From NCBI RefSeq assembly GCF_014645355.1, contig NZ_BMLS01000003.1:62001-126000 (forward strand): 64,000 bases of DNA. Reading direction: 5' to 3'. A model generated the notes under the pieces. That model was not told the DNA's origin, made no database searches, and saw only the letters and a program-made list of their open reading frames with translations. A program made the translations under genes and the position numbers. Position 1 is the stretch's first letter. Each line of letters starts with the position of its first letter. The DNA comes from Bowmanella pacifica (GTDB lineage Bacteria; Pseudomonadota; Gammaproteobacteria; Enterobacterales; Alteromonadaceae). Shown here one piece after another: positions 18,704 to 27,170 of the stretch.

Positions 18704-20598
18704 GTTTGTTACAACTAAAAAATGCCCAACTGTCCTTTGGCACCCATGTGTTGCTGGACAAGGCCGAGCTGGTGATTCAGCCGGCAGAGCGACTCTGTTT
18801 GGTGGGACGCAACGGCTGCGGAAAATCCACCTTACTGAAAATTATCAACGATGAAATGCAGCTCGATGACGGCCAGCGCATTGTCACCGGTGGCATTGTG
18901 ATTGCCCGTTTAGAGCAGGACCCGCCGCTGCTGGCCGAACAAAGTATCTTTGACTATGTGGCAGAAGGGCTGGCGGAGTCTGGCGAGCTGCTTAAGGCGT
19001 ATTTCCATCATACTCATCTGGTGGCGCAAGACCCTTCAGATGCCAATCTGAATAAACTGGAACGTTTGCAAACTGAGCTTGAGAGCCTGGATGCCTGGCG
19101 CTTGGAGCAACGCATTGAGCAGGTGCTCAATCAGTTATCCTTGCCTGCTGAGCAGCCTTTATCGTCCTTGTCCGGTGGGTGGCGCAGAAAAGCCGCCTTG
19201 GCACGCGCTCTGGTGACAGATCCTGATATTTTGTTGCTGGATGAGCCAACCAACCACCTGGATATCGCCAGTATCCAATGGTTGGAAAAGGTGTTGGTGG
19301 ACTTCAAAGGCACAGTGGTATTTGTCAGCCACGACAGGGCTTTTATCCGCGCGATAGCCACCCGTATTATCGATTTGGATCGTGGTTATTTGGTTAGTTA
19401 TCCGGGCAACTATCAACAGTACCTGGATAAAAAGGCCGAAGATCTACAGGTGGAAGCCACGCATAATGCCTTGTTTGATAAAAAGTTATCCGAGGAAGAG
19501 ACCTGGATACGCCAAGGCATTAAAGCACGCCGTACCCGTAATGAAGGCAGGGTGAGGGCGCTGAAAGCACTGCGCAAAGAACATTCTGAACGACGTAACC
19601 GTCAGGGCACTGCCAAAGTTAGCCTGGCAGACAGTCAGGCCTCAGGTAAGCTGGTATTTGAAGCCTTGGGCCTAAGTTACCACATTGAAGGCCAGTCTAT
19701 CGTAGATAACCTGGACTTGACGGTTTTTCGTGGTGACAAGCTCGCTCTGATTGGCCCCAACGGTTGTGGTAAAAGTACCCTGATAAAATTGTTGCTGGGG
19801 CAGCTGCAACCCGATTCGGGCAGTGTGCGTATGGGAACGGCATTGGAGCTGGCGTATTTTGATCAACACCGTCAGGCGCTGAACCCCACGGATACGGTTA
19901 TTGATGCCGTAGCAGAGGGTAAACAGGAAATTACCATTAATGGCCGCACCCGTCATGCCATCAGTTATTTACAGGACTATTTGTTTACACCGGACCGAGT
20001 AAGGGCCCCGGTAAGCTCCTTATCTGGCGGCGAGCGCAACAGGCTATTGCTGGCAAAGTTGTTAGCCAAGCCCAGCAATTTATTGATTCTGGACGAACCG
20101 ACCAACGACCTTGATGTAGAAACCCTGGAACTGTTGGAAGAAACGCTGGCTCAATACCCAGGAACGGTGATTCTGGTCAGCCACGACCGGGAGTTTGTGG
20201 ATAATGTGGTAACCTCTTGTCTGTTCTTTGAAGGCGAGGGCAAAATCCGTGAGTTTGTCGGAGGTTATGCGGATGTGACGGCTTGGTATGATGCACAACA
20301 AAATCAGGCCAAACAGGAAACTAAACCACAAAACATCAGTCAAACTGCTGCGCCAAAGGCTTCTGTCCAGAAAAACAAGAAGTTATCATACAAGCTGCAG
20401 TTAGAGCTTGAGCAGTTGCCTGCCCAAATTGAGGCACTGGAACAACAGATCCAGACATTGGAAAGCCAGGTCAATGACCCGGATTTCTTTAAGCAGGATC
20501 CCAATGAAACCGCCACCATGCTGGAACAGCTAACCCAGGCTCAAGAAGCGCTGGAAACCGCATTTTCCAGATGGGAAGAATTAGATAGTATGTCGTAG
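18700..20598 (+). CDS. uup: ABC-F family ATPase Uup
   Basis: A 632-residue soluble ABC-F protein (E. coli Uup 635). It carries two ATP-binding cassettes: the first with GRNGCGKST (about 37-45), a LSGGW signature and DEPTNHLD; the second with GPNGCGKST (about 351), LSGGERNRLLLA and DEPTNDLD. A linker between them and a C-terminal coiled coil (about 560-632) suit ribosome and branched-DNA binding. Uup limits transposon excision and acts on ribosomes or replication/repair intermediates. The start is a TTG at 18700 overlapping the glutaredoxin-like stop. Confidence 0.95.
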   Translation: MSLLQLKNAQLSFGTHVLLDKAELVIQPAERLCLVGRNGCGKSTLLKIINDEMQLDDGQRIVTGGIVIARLEQDPPLLAEQSIFDYVAEGLAESGELLKAYFHHTHLVAQDPSDANLNKLERLQTELESLDAWRLEQRIEQVLNQLSLPAEQPLSSLSGGWRRKAALARALVTDPDILLLDEPTNHLDIASIQWLEKVLVDFKGTVVFVSHDRAFIRAIATRIIDLDRGYLVSYPGNYQQYLDKKAEDLQVEATHNALFDKKLSEEETWIRQGIKARRTRNEGRVRALKALRKEHSERRNRQGTAKVSLADSQASGKLVFEALGLSYHIEGQSIVDNLDLTVFRGDKLALIGPNGCGKSTLIKLLLGQLQPDSGSVRMGTALELAYFDQHRQALNPTDTVIDAVAEGKQEITINGRTRHAISYLQDYLFTPDRVRAPVSSLSGGERNRLLLAKLLAKPSNLLILDEPTNDLDVETLELLEETLAQYPGTVILVSHDREFVDNVVTSCLFFEGEGKIREFVGGYADVTAWYDAQQNQAKQETKPQNISQTAAPKASVQKNKKLSYKLQLELEQLPAQIEALEQQIQTLESQVNDPDFFKQDPNETATMLEQLTQAQEALETAFSRWEELDSMS

Positions 20599-20636
20599 CA
20601 CATGAGACAAGTGCTTGTAGTAAAACAGGAATTCAG

Positions 20637-22397
20637 ATGAATAAAAACAGGTTACTGCCACTTTCCGCCCTGAGTTTAGCCCTCTTAAGCTCAGGCCTCT
20701 CGGCAGCTACATACGAGATTGTCCCCCTGGCCACTGCCAATAAAGGCCTTTATAGCTTTGCCAACAGTATTGATGGGCAAGGCAACGTATTACTTACCGT
20801 GCAAAATGCCTTTAATCCGCCCATCGATGTTAGCTTGTTGGATCTGGATAACAACGAAGCCTTATCGAATTCGCTGGAAGCACCTGATGATGTTAAAAAT
20901 GGCGTAATCAGTACTAGGGATAGAGCGATACTATATACCTATATATTGCAAAATAGAGGCAACCCACTTTTTCAGCAGCTAGGCAACTATCTGGGCTACC
21001 TTACGGATGCAGAAGGCAGTGAAGCGGTTGTTGGCTTTGATGCCTATGATGCCGATATTAATGGCTTAAGCCGCAGTGTGGATGTATTACCCGCCGCGAT
21101 AAATGCAGACGGTGTCGCAGTCGGCAACAGCACGGCACCTTTCTACAAAATTAATTACACCAACGAGGCGGATATAGAGCACACTTACCTTATCCGTGAT
21201 TTTAACCGTCGTGGTTTTGTGGCTATTAATGGCCTGCAAGTTCCCTTAGTACCAGCTGAAACCACTTTTGGAGGCTACAGCGAAGCCAGAGGCGTCTCCG
21301 ATAATTTATGGGTGGCCGGGGTAAGCTCCATCGAGAAGCGTGAAAGCTTCGATACCGCCATCGAAAATTGCAACGACGACGAAAAGCGCGGCGATTTTCC
21401 TATTGCATTGTGTTTAAGTAATTCTAAACCCTCAGTTAGTTCACCTAATTCTCAAAGTGGACAACCCAATGAGGACACCGCTGATACCTACTTGGGAAAT
21501 TATGCGACCTTGGATGGCGCATATAAAAACCGTGCCACATTGTGGAAGATAGATAATCAAGGCAATGTGTTAGACAGCAAAACCTTCGACTTGCCTTTTA
21601 CCCCGAAGGAAGACGACACCGTTTTCTATGCCAACCGTGCTGCAGATGTCAATAATAACGGTATTGCAGTAGGTGTCAGCCATGCAAGTTACCCGGATTA
21701 TGAAGATCTTATTCGTACTTATGCGGCAGTGTTCTACGAAGACAAAACACTGCCAATTGGTAATGAAGAACGTTATAGCGATTACACCTTAAGAAATAAC
21801 GGGTTATTAAGTGCCGCTACCGCCATCAATAATCACAACCAGGTAATTGGCTATACCTTAAAATTGGTTAATGGTTTTGAGCGCACCAAGTTTTTCGTCT
21901 ACGACTTTGACGAACAAACCATGACCTATCCGGATGATTTCTTCCCAGGCTCATCCAGTATAGCCAGAGATATCAACGACGCCGGTCAGGTCGTAGGTGA
22001 TGGGGAAGTTGAGTCGACTATTGGTGGCAGCGTTCGTCGTCGCAATGCCTTTATCTATGATAACAACGACAAGCAGTTCCAGAATCTCAATGACTTAGTG
22101 TCGTGCAACAGCCCTTATACACTGGTGCAGGCTAATGCCATTAATGAGTCGGGTGAAATCGCCGCGACCGCCACTTATAAGCGCGCCTCGTTGGATATCG
22201 TTGGCGAACCCCTACTGGATAGTGCGGGTAATCAGGTGATGGAAGAAGCGATAGTAGCAGTAAAGCTAGTGCCTATCCCTGGCGGCGATATTGACGATTG
22301 CAGTGGCAATCAGGACAAAGTTGAGCGTCAGGGCGCTGGATTCGGTTGGTGGCTGTTAGGGCTGCTGGGTGTATCCGGTCTGCTTCGTCGTCGTTAA
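20637..22397 (+). CDS. DUF3466 family exported protein with C-terminal sorting-like tail
   Basis: A 586-residue protein of the DUF3466 family, found mainly in marine Gammaproteobacteria. It has a signal peptide (to about residue 23, GLSAA), then repeated modules with NDAGQVVG / NNHNQVIG-type motifs (AINxxxxVxG) typical of HAF-like beta-propeller repeats, and two Cys-flanked insertions. The last 20 residues form a tripartite tail: a glycine pair region (GAGFGW), a hydrophobic helix LLGLLGVSGLL and a terminal RRR, resembling GlyGly-CTERM signals processed by rhombosortase. It would thus be surface-anchored or released. The start has AGGA upstream of ATG 20637. The role is unknown. Confidence 0.82.
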   Translation: MNKNRLLPLSALSLALLSSGLSAATYEIVPLATANKGLYSFANSIDGQGNVLLTVQNAFNPPIDVSLLDLDNNEALSNSLEAPDDVKNGVISTRDRAILYTYILQNRGNPLFQQLGNYLGYLTDAEGSEAVVGFDAYDADINGLSRSVDVLPAAINADGVAVGNSTAPFYKINYTNEADIEHTYLIRDFNRRGFVAINGLQVPLVPAETTFGGYSEARGVSDNLWVAGVSSIEKRESFDTAIENCNDDEKRGDFPIALCLSNSKPSVSSPNSQSGQPNEDTADTYLGNYATLDGAYKNRATLWKIDNQGNVLDSKTFDLPFTPKEDDTVFYANRAADVNNNGIAVGVSHASYPDYEDLIRTYAAVFYEDKTLPIGNEERYSDYTLRNNGLLSAATAINNHNQVIGYTLKLVNGFERTKFFVYDFDEQTMTYPDDFFPGSSSIARDINDAGQVVGDGEVESTIGGSVRRRNAFIYDNNDKQFQNLNDLVSCNSPYTLVQANAINESGEIAATATYKRASLDIVGEPLLDSAGNQVMEEAIVAVKLVPIPGGDIDDCSGNQDKVERQGAGFGWWLLGLLGVSGLLRRR

Positions 22398-22406
22398 TCG
22401 CTCTAA

Positions 22407-22431
22407 GCACCCGGATAAGGATGCCGGGTGC
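22407..22431 (+). terminator. Stem-loop after the DUF3466 gene
   Basis: GCACCCGG (22407-22414) and CCGGGTGC (22424-22431) form a perfect 8-base stem 9 bases after the stop codon, followed by a pyrimidine-rich CCTTCCTCTC rather than a T run. Confidence 0.65.
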
Positions 22432-22801
22432 GCCTTCCTCTCGATAGCATTTGCCACCTCAGCCAATCAGCAGTCTTTAATCGTTTATGATCAGCTTTTT
22501 CACCCAAACCCCTCGCTTTAGGTGGTTAGGATTTGCCCGGATACTGCAAGTCTAAACGCGGCTTTTGGGCTGATTAATTCGATATATCCCTGCCACCCCT
22601 CATTGACACTGCGTTATGCCCAGCAGTGCAGTCTATCTCTCTAATATGACAAAATGATGTAAGAAAAATTTCAATGAATATCATGCGCTTATCACTAGAG
22701 TGATAACAAGTGCGCTAAGTATTATTGAACCAAGCTGCAGTTTTCGATATCACATAGGGGTGGTCGTTCGACCACAGTTTAAATTACGGATGAGGTATCT
22801 A
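22432..22801 (+). other. Long rmf upstream region
   Basis: About 370 bases without a convincing gene. An in-frame upstream extension of rmf to 22700 exists, but it lacks rmf homology and is rejected. The region holds an 18-base palindrome (separate entry) and the TGAGG ribosome site at 22790-22794. Promoters for growth-phase control of rmf are expected here, but I cannot pick one. Confidence 0.4.
22689..22706. promoter_or_regulatory. Perfect palindrome upstream of rmf
   Basis: TTATCACT-AG-AGTGATAA has 8-base arms, flanked by GCGC on each side at 22685-22688 and 22712-22715. It lies 96 bases before the rmf start codon. Its symmetry suggests an operator; no known consensus is matched. Confidence 0.35.
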
Positions 22802-22978
22802 ATGAAAAGACAGAAGAGAGATAAACTTTCCCGTGCACACGCAAAAGGGTATCAAGCTGGCATCTCAGGTCGTTCCAAAGAAAATTGTCCTTATCAAACA
22901 ACAGATTCCCGGTCTCAATGGTTAGGAGGTTGGCGGGCAGCGCAAGAAGATAGAAGTGTCGGGTTAGCCAACCGCTGA
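22802..22978 (+). CDS. rmf: Ribosome modulation factor
   Basis: A 58-residue basic protein matching RMF, which joins two 70S ribosomes into inactive 100S dimers in stationary phase or starvation. The N-terminal MKRQKRDKLSRAHAKGYQAG, the GRSKENCPYQ segment and QWLGGWRAA match E. coli RMF (55 residues) almost residue by residue. The ATG at 22802 follows TGAGGTATCTA. It converges on fabA with a shared terminator, the same gene pair as in E. coli. Confidence 0.96.
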   Translation: MKRQKRDKLSRAHAKGYQAGISGRSKENCPYQTTDSRSQWLGGWRAAQEDRSVGLANR

Positions 22979-23021
22979 CACTTGATTGAACTCGCCGCCA
23001 CTACGCGGCCTTAAGCATAAA

Positions 23022-23045
23022 AAAAGCCCCATGTTCGGGGCTTTT
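23022..23045. terminator. Bidirectional terminator between rmf and fabA
   Basis: AAAAGCCCC (23022-23030) pairs with GGGGCTTTT (23037-23045) around a 6-base loop; A and T runs on either side let it serve rmf on the plus strand and fabA on the minus strand. Confidence 0.85.
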
Positions 23046-23075
23046 GACGTTTTAAAGTGTTTAAAATTAGTGTGC

Positions 23076-23594
23076 TTAGAAGTTGCTGGTGTCCTGGAAC
23101 AGACCCACTTTTAAATCTTTGGCTTCGTAAATTTTACGGCCGTCCACTTCAACACAACCATCTGCCATTCCCATAAACAGCTTACGTTTGATAACGCGCT
23201 TCATATCGATGCGATAGGTCACTTTCTTTGCCGTAGGCAGGATTTGGCCGGTAAATTTCACTTCACCCACACCCAGGGCGCGACCTTTGCCCGGACCACC
23301 AGACCAGCCCAGAAAAAAGCCAACCAGCTGCCACATGGCGTCCAGACCTAAACAGCCAGGCATAACAGGATCGCCGGGGAAGTGGCAGTCAAAGAACCAC
23401 AAGTCCGAAGAGATATCCAGCTCGGCAATAATATGGCCTTTGTCATAAGCACCACCTTCCTCACTGATACTGACAATTCTGTCCATCATCAACATATTAG
23501 GGGCGGGCAGTTGGCTGTTACCGGGGCCGAAAAGGTCGCCGCGGCTACAGGCCAGCAAATCTTCTTTGGTAAAACTGTTCTTACTGATAGTCAT
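23076..23594 (-). CDS. fabA: 3-hydroxydecanoyl-ACP dehydratase/isomerase FabA
   Basis: A 172-residue enzyme, the E. coli length. FabA dehydrates 3-hydroxyacyl-ACP and isomerises trans-2- to cis-3-decenoyl-ACP, the entry to unsaturated fatty acids. The hot-dog fold active site is seen as H71 in [11 protein letters not shown] and D85 in CLGLD. It is transcribed alone, away from a small divergent gene. An inverted repeat upstream may be a FabR/FadR-type operator. Confidence 0.97.
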   Translation of the reverse strand: MTISKNSFTKEDLLACSRGDLFGPGNSQLPAPNMLMMDRIVSISEEGGAYDKGHIIAELDISSDLWFFDCHFPGDPVMPGCLGLDAMWQLVGFFLGWSGGPGKGRALGVGEVKFTGQILPTAKKVTYRIDMKRVIKRKLFMGMADGCVEVDGRKIYEAKDLKVGLFQDTSNF

Positions 23595-23643
23595 AATTCA
23601 CTTGAAGGTTAGTGCATAAATTTCGCGGCCTAATTTAGCGAAC

Positions 23644-23662
23644 AGTTGTGCGCTAAACAACT
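23644..23662. promoter_or_regulatory. Inverted repeat upstream of fabA
   Basis: AGTTGT (23644-23649) and ACAACT (23657-23662) with a 7-base centre, about 50 bases upstream of the fabA start codon. The position fits a FabR- or FadR-like operator but the sequence is not their E. coli consensus. Confidence 0.25.
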
Positions 23663-23815
23663 CTGAACAGTCATTTTCGTTGTTAAAAGTTATGCCTTTA
23701 ATTTGTGGGCTACCTAGGTTTCCGCTTAGATATCTGTAGATAAAATTCACCAGCCATTGAGCTTAGACAACGAATAGCTGATACTGACCTCCTGTAAGAT
23801 TGACGATGTTGCTTC

Positions 23816-24061
23816 ATGTCCGCCTCAAATATTAATGCCGAAAAACAGCGCCGCTTCCGTGAAAGACAACGCCAGAAAGGCAATAAGGAAATCCGGGGAT
23901 ACGTGAGCCCCAAGGGCATGCACTGCTATAACGAATTATCGGAAAAAAGCGGCTGGACAGACGGTGAGCTGCTCAATAATGCGTTACGCATAACCTATGC
24001 AGCCTACCGTTGTGGACAGATTAAACTGTTGAATGAATGGCTAAAAAGCAACGATTGCTAG
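23816..24061 (+). CDS. Small ribbon-helix-helix-like protein
   Basis: An 81-residue basic protein, not assigned to a named family. A highly basic N-terminus (KQRRFRERQRQKGNKE, 11-26) leads to a strand EIRGYVSP and helices MHCYNELSEKSG and DGELLNNALRITYAAY, the order of a ribbon-helix-helix DNA-binding fold as in many small repressors and antitoxins. It is divergent from fabA, in the place where lonH and matP lie in enterobacteria, but it is not MatP by length or motifs. No toxin-like partner is next to it. Its fold is inferred from the pattern only. Confidence 0.6.
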   Translation: MSASNINAEKQRRFRERQRQKGNKEIRGYVSPKGMHCYNELSEKSGWTDGELLNNALRITYAAYRCGQIKLLNEWLKSNDC

Positions 24062-24068
24062 TGAAATG

Positions 24069-24095
24069 ACTCAAGGGGCCTTACGCCCCTTGAGT
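24069..24095. terminator. Bidirectional terminator overlapping the Na/Pi transporter 3' end
   Basis: ACTCAAGGGGC (24069-24079) pairs with GCCCCTTGAGT (24085-24095), loop CTTAC. The right arm codes the last residues of the minus-strand transporter gene, whose stop codon is in the loop, so two converging genes share it. Confidence 0.75.
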
Positions 24096-25613
24096 TTGTT
24101 CTTGTATCACCAGTCTGTCATCCTGGCCCACATCTAATATTCGCCGTTGACAGCGTAGGCATGCACTCAAGCCGCGCAGTGCTTGTTCCAGTGCCGCAGC
24201 ATCCAAATGCTGGCTGATACTGGTACGAATCAGACGATGTCGTAACTGTTGATATGCCAAATTCAACGCCTGCCAGGGCGCGTCCAACCCTTGTTCCATT
24301 TGTCGCTGGAGGGCGGCAAAACTTTGAACCTGGGTGAGCCACTGATGAATGTCTTCAGCAAAGGCAGGATGAGTCAGGGCATCAGCCTGCTCAATAAATT
24401 CAGCATAAGATTCCAGCGCTGTGGCAAAACCATGCAAATCCGCGACAGCCTCCTCAAAACCTTCCCCCTGAGGCTCGGTCAGGGTATTGCGACCAGCTTT
24501 ATTGATGAAATCACGGGTTTCTTCCACCCGCCCCAGCAGGCTATCCAGCTTGGTGTCGGCTGATGGGTGCTGCGGTAATTCCAGAATCGCCAGGCGTAAC
24601 AGCGCCACTTCCTTTTGTACTGCACTTAACGCCAGTTCCGGCACCGAAGCTAGGTTGGCATCCAAATGCGTATAACGGGCGTCACGACGAAAATGTTTAA
24701 GCAACCAGGCCGACATTCTGGGTTCGACGGGTAGCATCAGTAGTACCCCGAGCAGATTGAACCCGGAATGAAACAGGGCCAGGAACATCGGCATATGTTC
24801 GGCTGAACCCAACCAGCTACTGAGTCCCCAGGTCAGCAATGGCAGTAAACACAGCGCCACCACACCGGTAAGCAAGTTAAACAAAACATGGGCCATGACC
24901 AGTCGCTTGGCACCGCTGGACGCGCCAAGGCTTGCCAGTAAAGCCGTAGAGGTCGTACCAATGTTGGCGCCAATCACGGCGGACGCAGCAAGTTCCCAGT
25001 CGCCCATACCACTGGCTGAGGCGGTCAGAATAATGGCGATGGCGGCACTGGATGACTGGGTCAGTACGGTCAGAATAACCCCTAGGCCCAAGCCCACTAA
25101 AACGGGACTGTTTATCCATTGTGTCAGGGTCTGTGGGTCGAACTGCACCGCGCTGAAGCTGGCTTGTAGGGCATCAATTCCCATAAACAGCAGACCAAAG
25201 CCAGCCAATGCCATACCCAATGACTGGCCACGCACTTTAGGGGAGAACACTTTTAGCAATGCCCCTATACCTATAAGAGGATAGGTGATGGCTGACATAT
25301 TCAGTTTGAAGCCAATCAGGGTCACCAGCCAGGCCGTTAGGGTGGTACCTACGTTACTGCCGAAGATCACCCATACCGACTGGGAAAAACTCATCAACCC
25401 GGCATTGACAAAACCTATGGTGGCAACGGTGACGGCACTGGATGATTGCACCAGGCCGGTTACTACTATGCCGGCAACAAAACCTCTCAGACGGCTGCTG
25501 ATCCATTTGCCCAGCATATGCTCAAGGGCTTTGCCTCCCGCCACCTTCAGACCTTCGGTCATCAGCCACATGCCGAGCAGAAACAAGCCCAGCGCACCCA
25601 ACAATTGCATCAT
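24081..25613 (-). CDS. Na+/phosphate cotransporter family protein
   Basis: A 510-residue inner-membrane protein of the NptA/YjbB type. Two repeated Na/Pi cotransport domains each contain the substrate motif QSSSA, at 56-60 and 186-190, within about eight membrane segments (1-310). The C-terminal 200 residues form a helical, PhoU-like cytosolic domain. It may import or export phosphate with sodium; E. coli YjbB exports. Two ATGs occur in tandem; the first has AGGA eight bases upstream. It starts 10 bases after the metallo-hydrolase stop, so the two form an operon. Confidence 0.88.
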   Translation of the reverse strand: MMQLLGALGLFLLGMWLMTEGLKVAGGKALEHMLGKWISSRLRGFVAGIVVTGLVQSSSAVTVATIGFVNAGLMSFSQSVWVIFGSNVGTTLTAWLVTLIGFKLNMSAITYPLIGIGALLKVFSPKVRGQSLGMALAGFGLLFMGIDALQASFSAVQFDPQTLTQWINSPVLVGLGLGVILTVLTQSSSAAIAIILTASASGMGDWELAASAVIGANIGTTSTALLASLGASSGAKRLVMAHVLFNLLTGVVALCLLPLLTWGLSSWLGSAEHMPMFLALFHSGFNLLGVLLMLPVEPRMSAWLLKHFRRDARYTHLDANLASVPELALSAVQKEVALLRLAILELPQHPSADTKLDSLLGRVEETRDFINKAGRNTLTEPQGEGFEEAVADLHGFATALESYAEFIEQADALTHPAFAEDIHQWLTQVQSFAALQRQMEQGLDAPWQALNLAYQQLRHRLIRTSISQHLDAAALEQALRGLSACLRCQRRILDVGQDDRLVIQEQTQGA

Positions 25614-25623
25614 GATTTACGTC

Positions 25624-27027
25624 CTAAAACACCATGCTGTGGTTCAGAGCGGGGATTTCAACCGCTAACTGTTGTTCCTGCCATAATTTATCCGCCAGTG
25701 CTTGTTGTGCCAGCGGTTCACCATGCACCAGCACCACTTTAGGCTGAGGTTTGAATTGACCAATCCATTTTATCAAACCCGACTGACCGGCATGGGCAGA
25801 GAACCCGCCCAGGGTTTCGATGCGGGCTTTGACCAGATAAGGTTCGCCAAAGAGCTTGATGTGCTTGGCACCGTCAACCAATATCCGTCCCAGCGTACCG
25901 CGGGCCTGAAAGCCAACGAAGATCAGGGTATTGTTTTTGTTCCAAATTCGCTGTTTGAAATGGTGACGAATACGTCCACCGTTACACATACCGCTACCGG
26001 CAATCACTATCGCCCCCCGGGCAATTTTATTAATGGCCATGGAGTCTTCCGGTGTGACGGCCATAAACAGGTTAGGCAGAAAATCTTCCAGCGGTTTGTG
26101 GTGATCTAAATGCAGATGGGCAGTGTCTTTAGGATCGAGCAGCTCAACCCACTTTTCATAAATGCGCGTTACCTCTATGGCCATTGGGCTGTCTAGGAAG
26201 ATCTGCCAATTGTCCAGTTTGCCTTGCTGATGCAGGCAACCTAAGTAAAACAATAGCTCCTGCGTACGCCCTACGGCAAAAGAGGGGATCATGACATTGC
26301 CGCCACGCTGCCAGGTCTCGGCCAGAATACTTTCTAATTGTTCAAGGGTATCGTCTTCGTTTTTATGCTCGCGATCACCATAGGTGCTCTCCATCAACAC
26401 CACATTGGCCTTTTTAAGGTAACTTGGGTCATTCATCAGCACAGCATCGCGTTTGCCTAAATCACCGCTGAAGACCAGACATTTGTCTTTGCCTCGTTCA
26501 TTAAAGGTGATTTCGACAATGGCAGAGCCAAGGATATGACCAGCATCATGCAGACGCAGTTTCGCATTGGCACCGAGCAGCACTTGTTCACAGTACTCCA
26601 GTCCAACGCACAGACTCAAAGTACGTTCCACATCCTGCATACGATACTGAGGTTTAAGTAGCTTTTTGCCCTGGCGCTTGCGGCGAAGATTCTCACGTTC
26701 CAAATCCCGCTCATACAAGCCAGCCGAGTCGCGCAGCATAATATCGAGCAGATCTGCTGTAGCCTGGGTGCAATAAATGGGGCCGTTAAACCCCTGATTG
26801 ACCAGCTTAGGCAGCATGCCTGAGTGATCCAAATGTGCATGGGAAAGCACTACCGCATCAACACTGTGGGGATTAAAGGCAAAGTCTTCGCTTTCCAGGC
26901 GGTCAATAATGTCGCCGCCCTGGTGCATACCGCAGTCCAGCAACACCTTGCCTATTTCTTCTGATTCCAGCAGGTGACAACTGCCGGTAACTTCTTGTGC
27001 CGCGCCTAAGAATCGAATCGTCGCCAT
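25624..27027 (-). CDS. Beta-CASP metallo-beta-lactamase RNA hydrolase
   Basis: A 467-residue protein of the metallo-beta-lactamase/beta-CASP family (CPSF73-like, YsiB/COG1236). The zinc motif HAHLDH is at 63-68; DAGHILGSA and SGDLGKRD supply further ligands, and the C-terminal SAHAG and LVHGE mark motifs B and C. Bacterial members are RNases or exonucleases of uncertain target. I chose ATG 27027 because AAGGA stands 7 bases before it; a GTG at 27042 would add five residues. It leads the operon with the Na/Pi cotransporter. Confidence 0.88.
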   Translation of the reverse strand: MATIRFLGAAQEVTGSCHLLESEEIGKVLLDCGMHQGGDIIDRLESEDFAFNPHSVDAVVLSHAHLDHSGMLPKLVNQGFNGPIYCTQATADLLDIMLRDSAGLYERDLERENLRRKRQGKKLLKPQYRMQDVERTLSLCVGLEYCEQVLLGANAKLRLHDAGHILGSAIVEITFNERGKDKCLVFSGDLGKRDAVLMNDPSYLKKANVVLMESTYGDREHKNEDDTLEQLESILAETWQRGGNVMIPSFAVGRTQELLFYLGCLHQQGKLDNWQIFLDSPMAIEVTRIYEKWVELLDPKDTAHLHLDHHKPLEDFLPNLFMAVTPEDSMAINKIARGAIVIAGSGMCNGGRIRHHFKQRIWNKNNTLIFVGFQARGTLGRILVDGAKHIKLFGEPYLVKARIETLGGFSAHAGQSGLIKWIGQFKPQPKVVLVHGEPLAQQALADKLWQEQQLAVEIPALNHSMVF

Positions 27028-27137
27028 AGATGTTTCCTTCACGTTAGTGGCTTTTTCACAATGTAGCCTGAAAGACCACCTGCATGCTAGCGCAACACTA
27101 AGATAGGCAAATTGATATGGATCAGCGGGACGAGAGA

Positions 27138-27162
27138 GAGCAGCCGAGGTGTTCGGCTGCTC
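27138..27162 (-). terminator. Stem-loop after the rhomboid gene
   Basis: Perfect 10-base arms GAGCAGCCGA and TCGGCTGCTC with a 5-base loop, 9 bases past the rhomboid stop on the minus strand. The following TCTCTCTC is not a true T run, so it may be a weak terminator or a mRNA 3' stabiliser. Confidence 0.55.
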
Positions 27163-27170
27163 AATAGGGG

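Noticed and set aside
22700-22801. Longer form of RMF
   Set aside because: RMF homology begins exactly at 22802, where a ribosome site is present.
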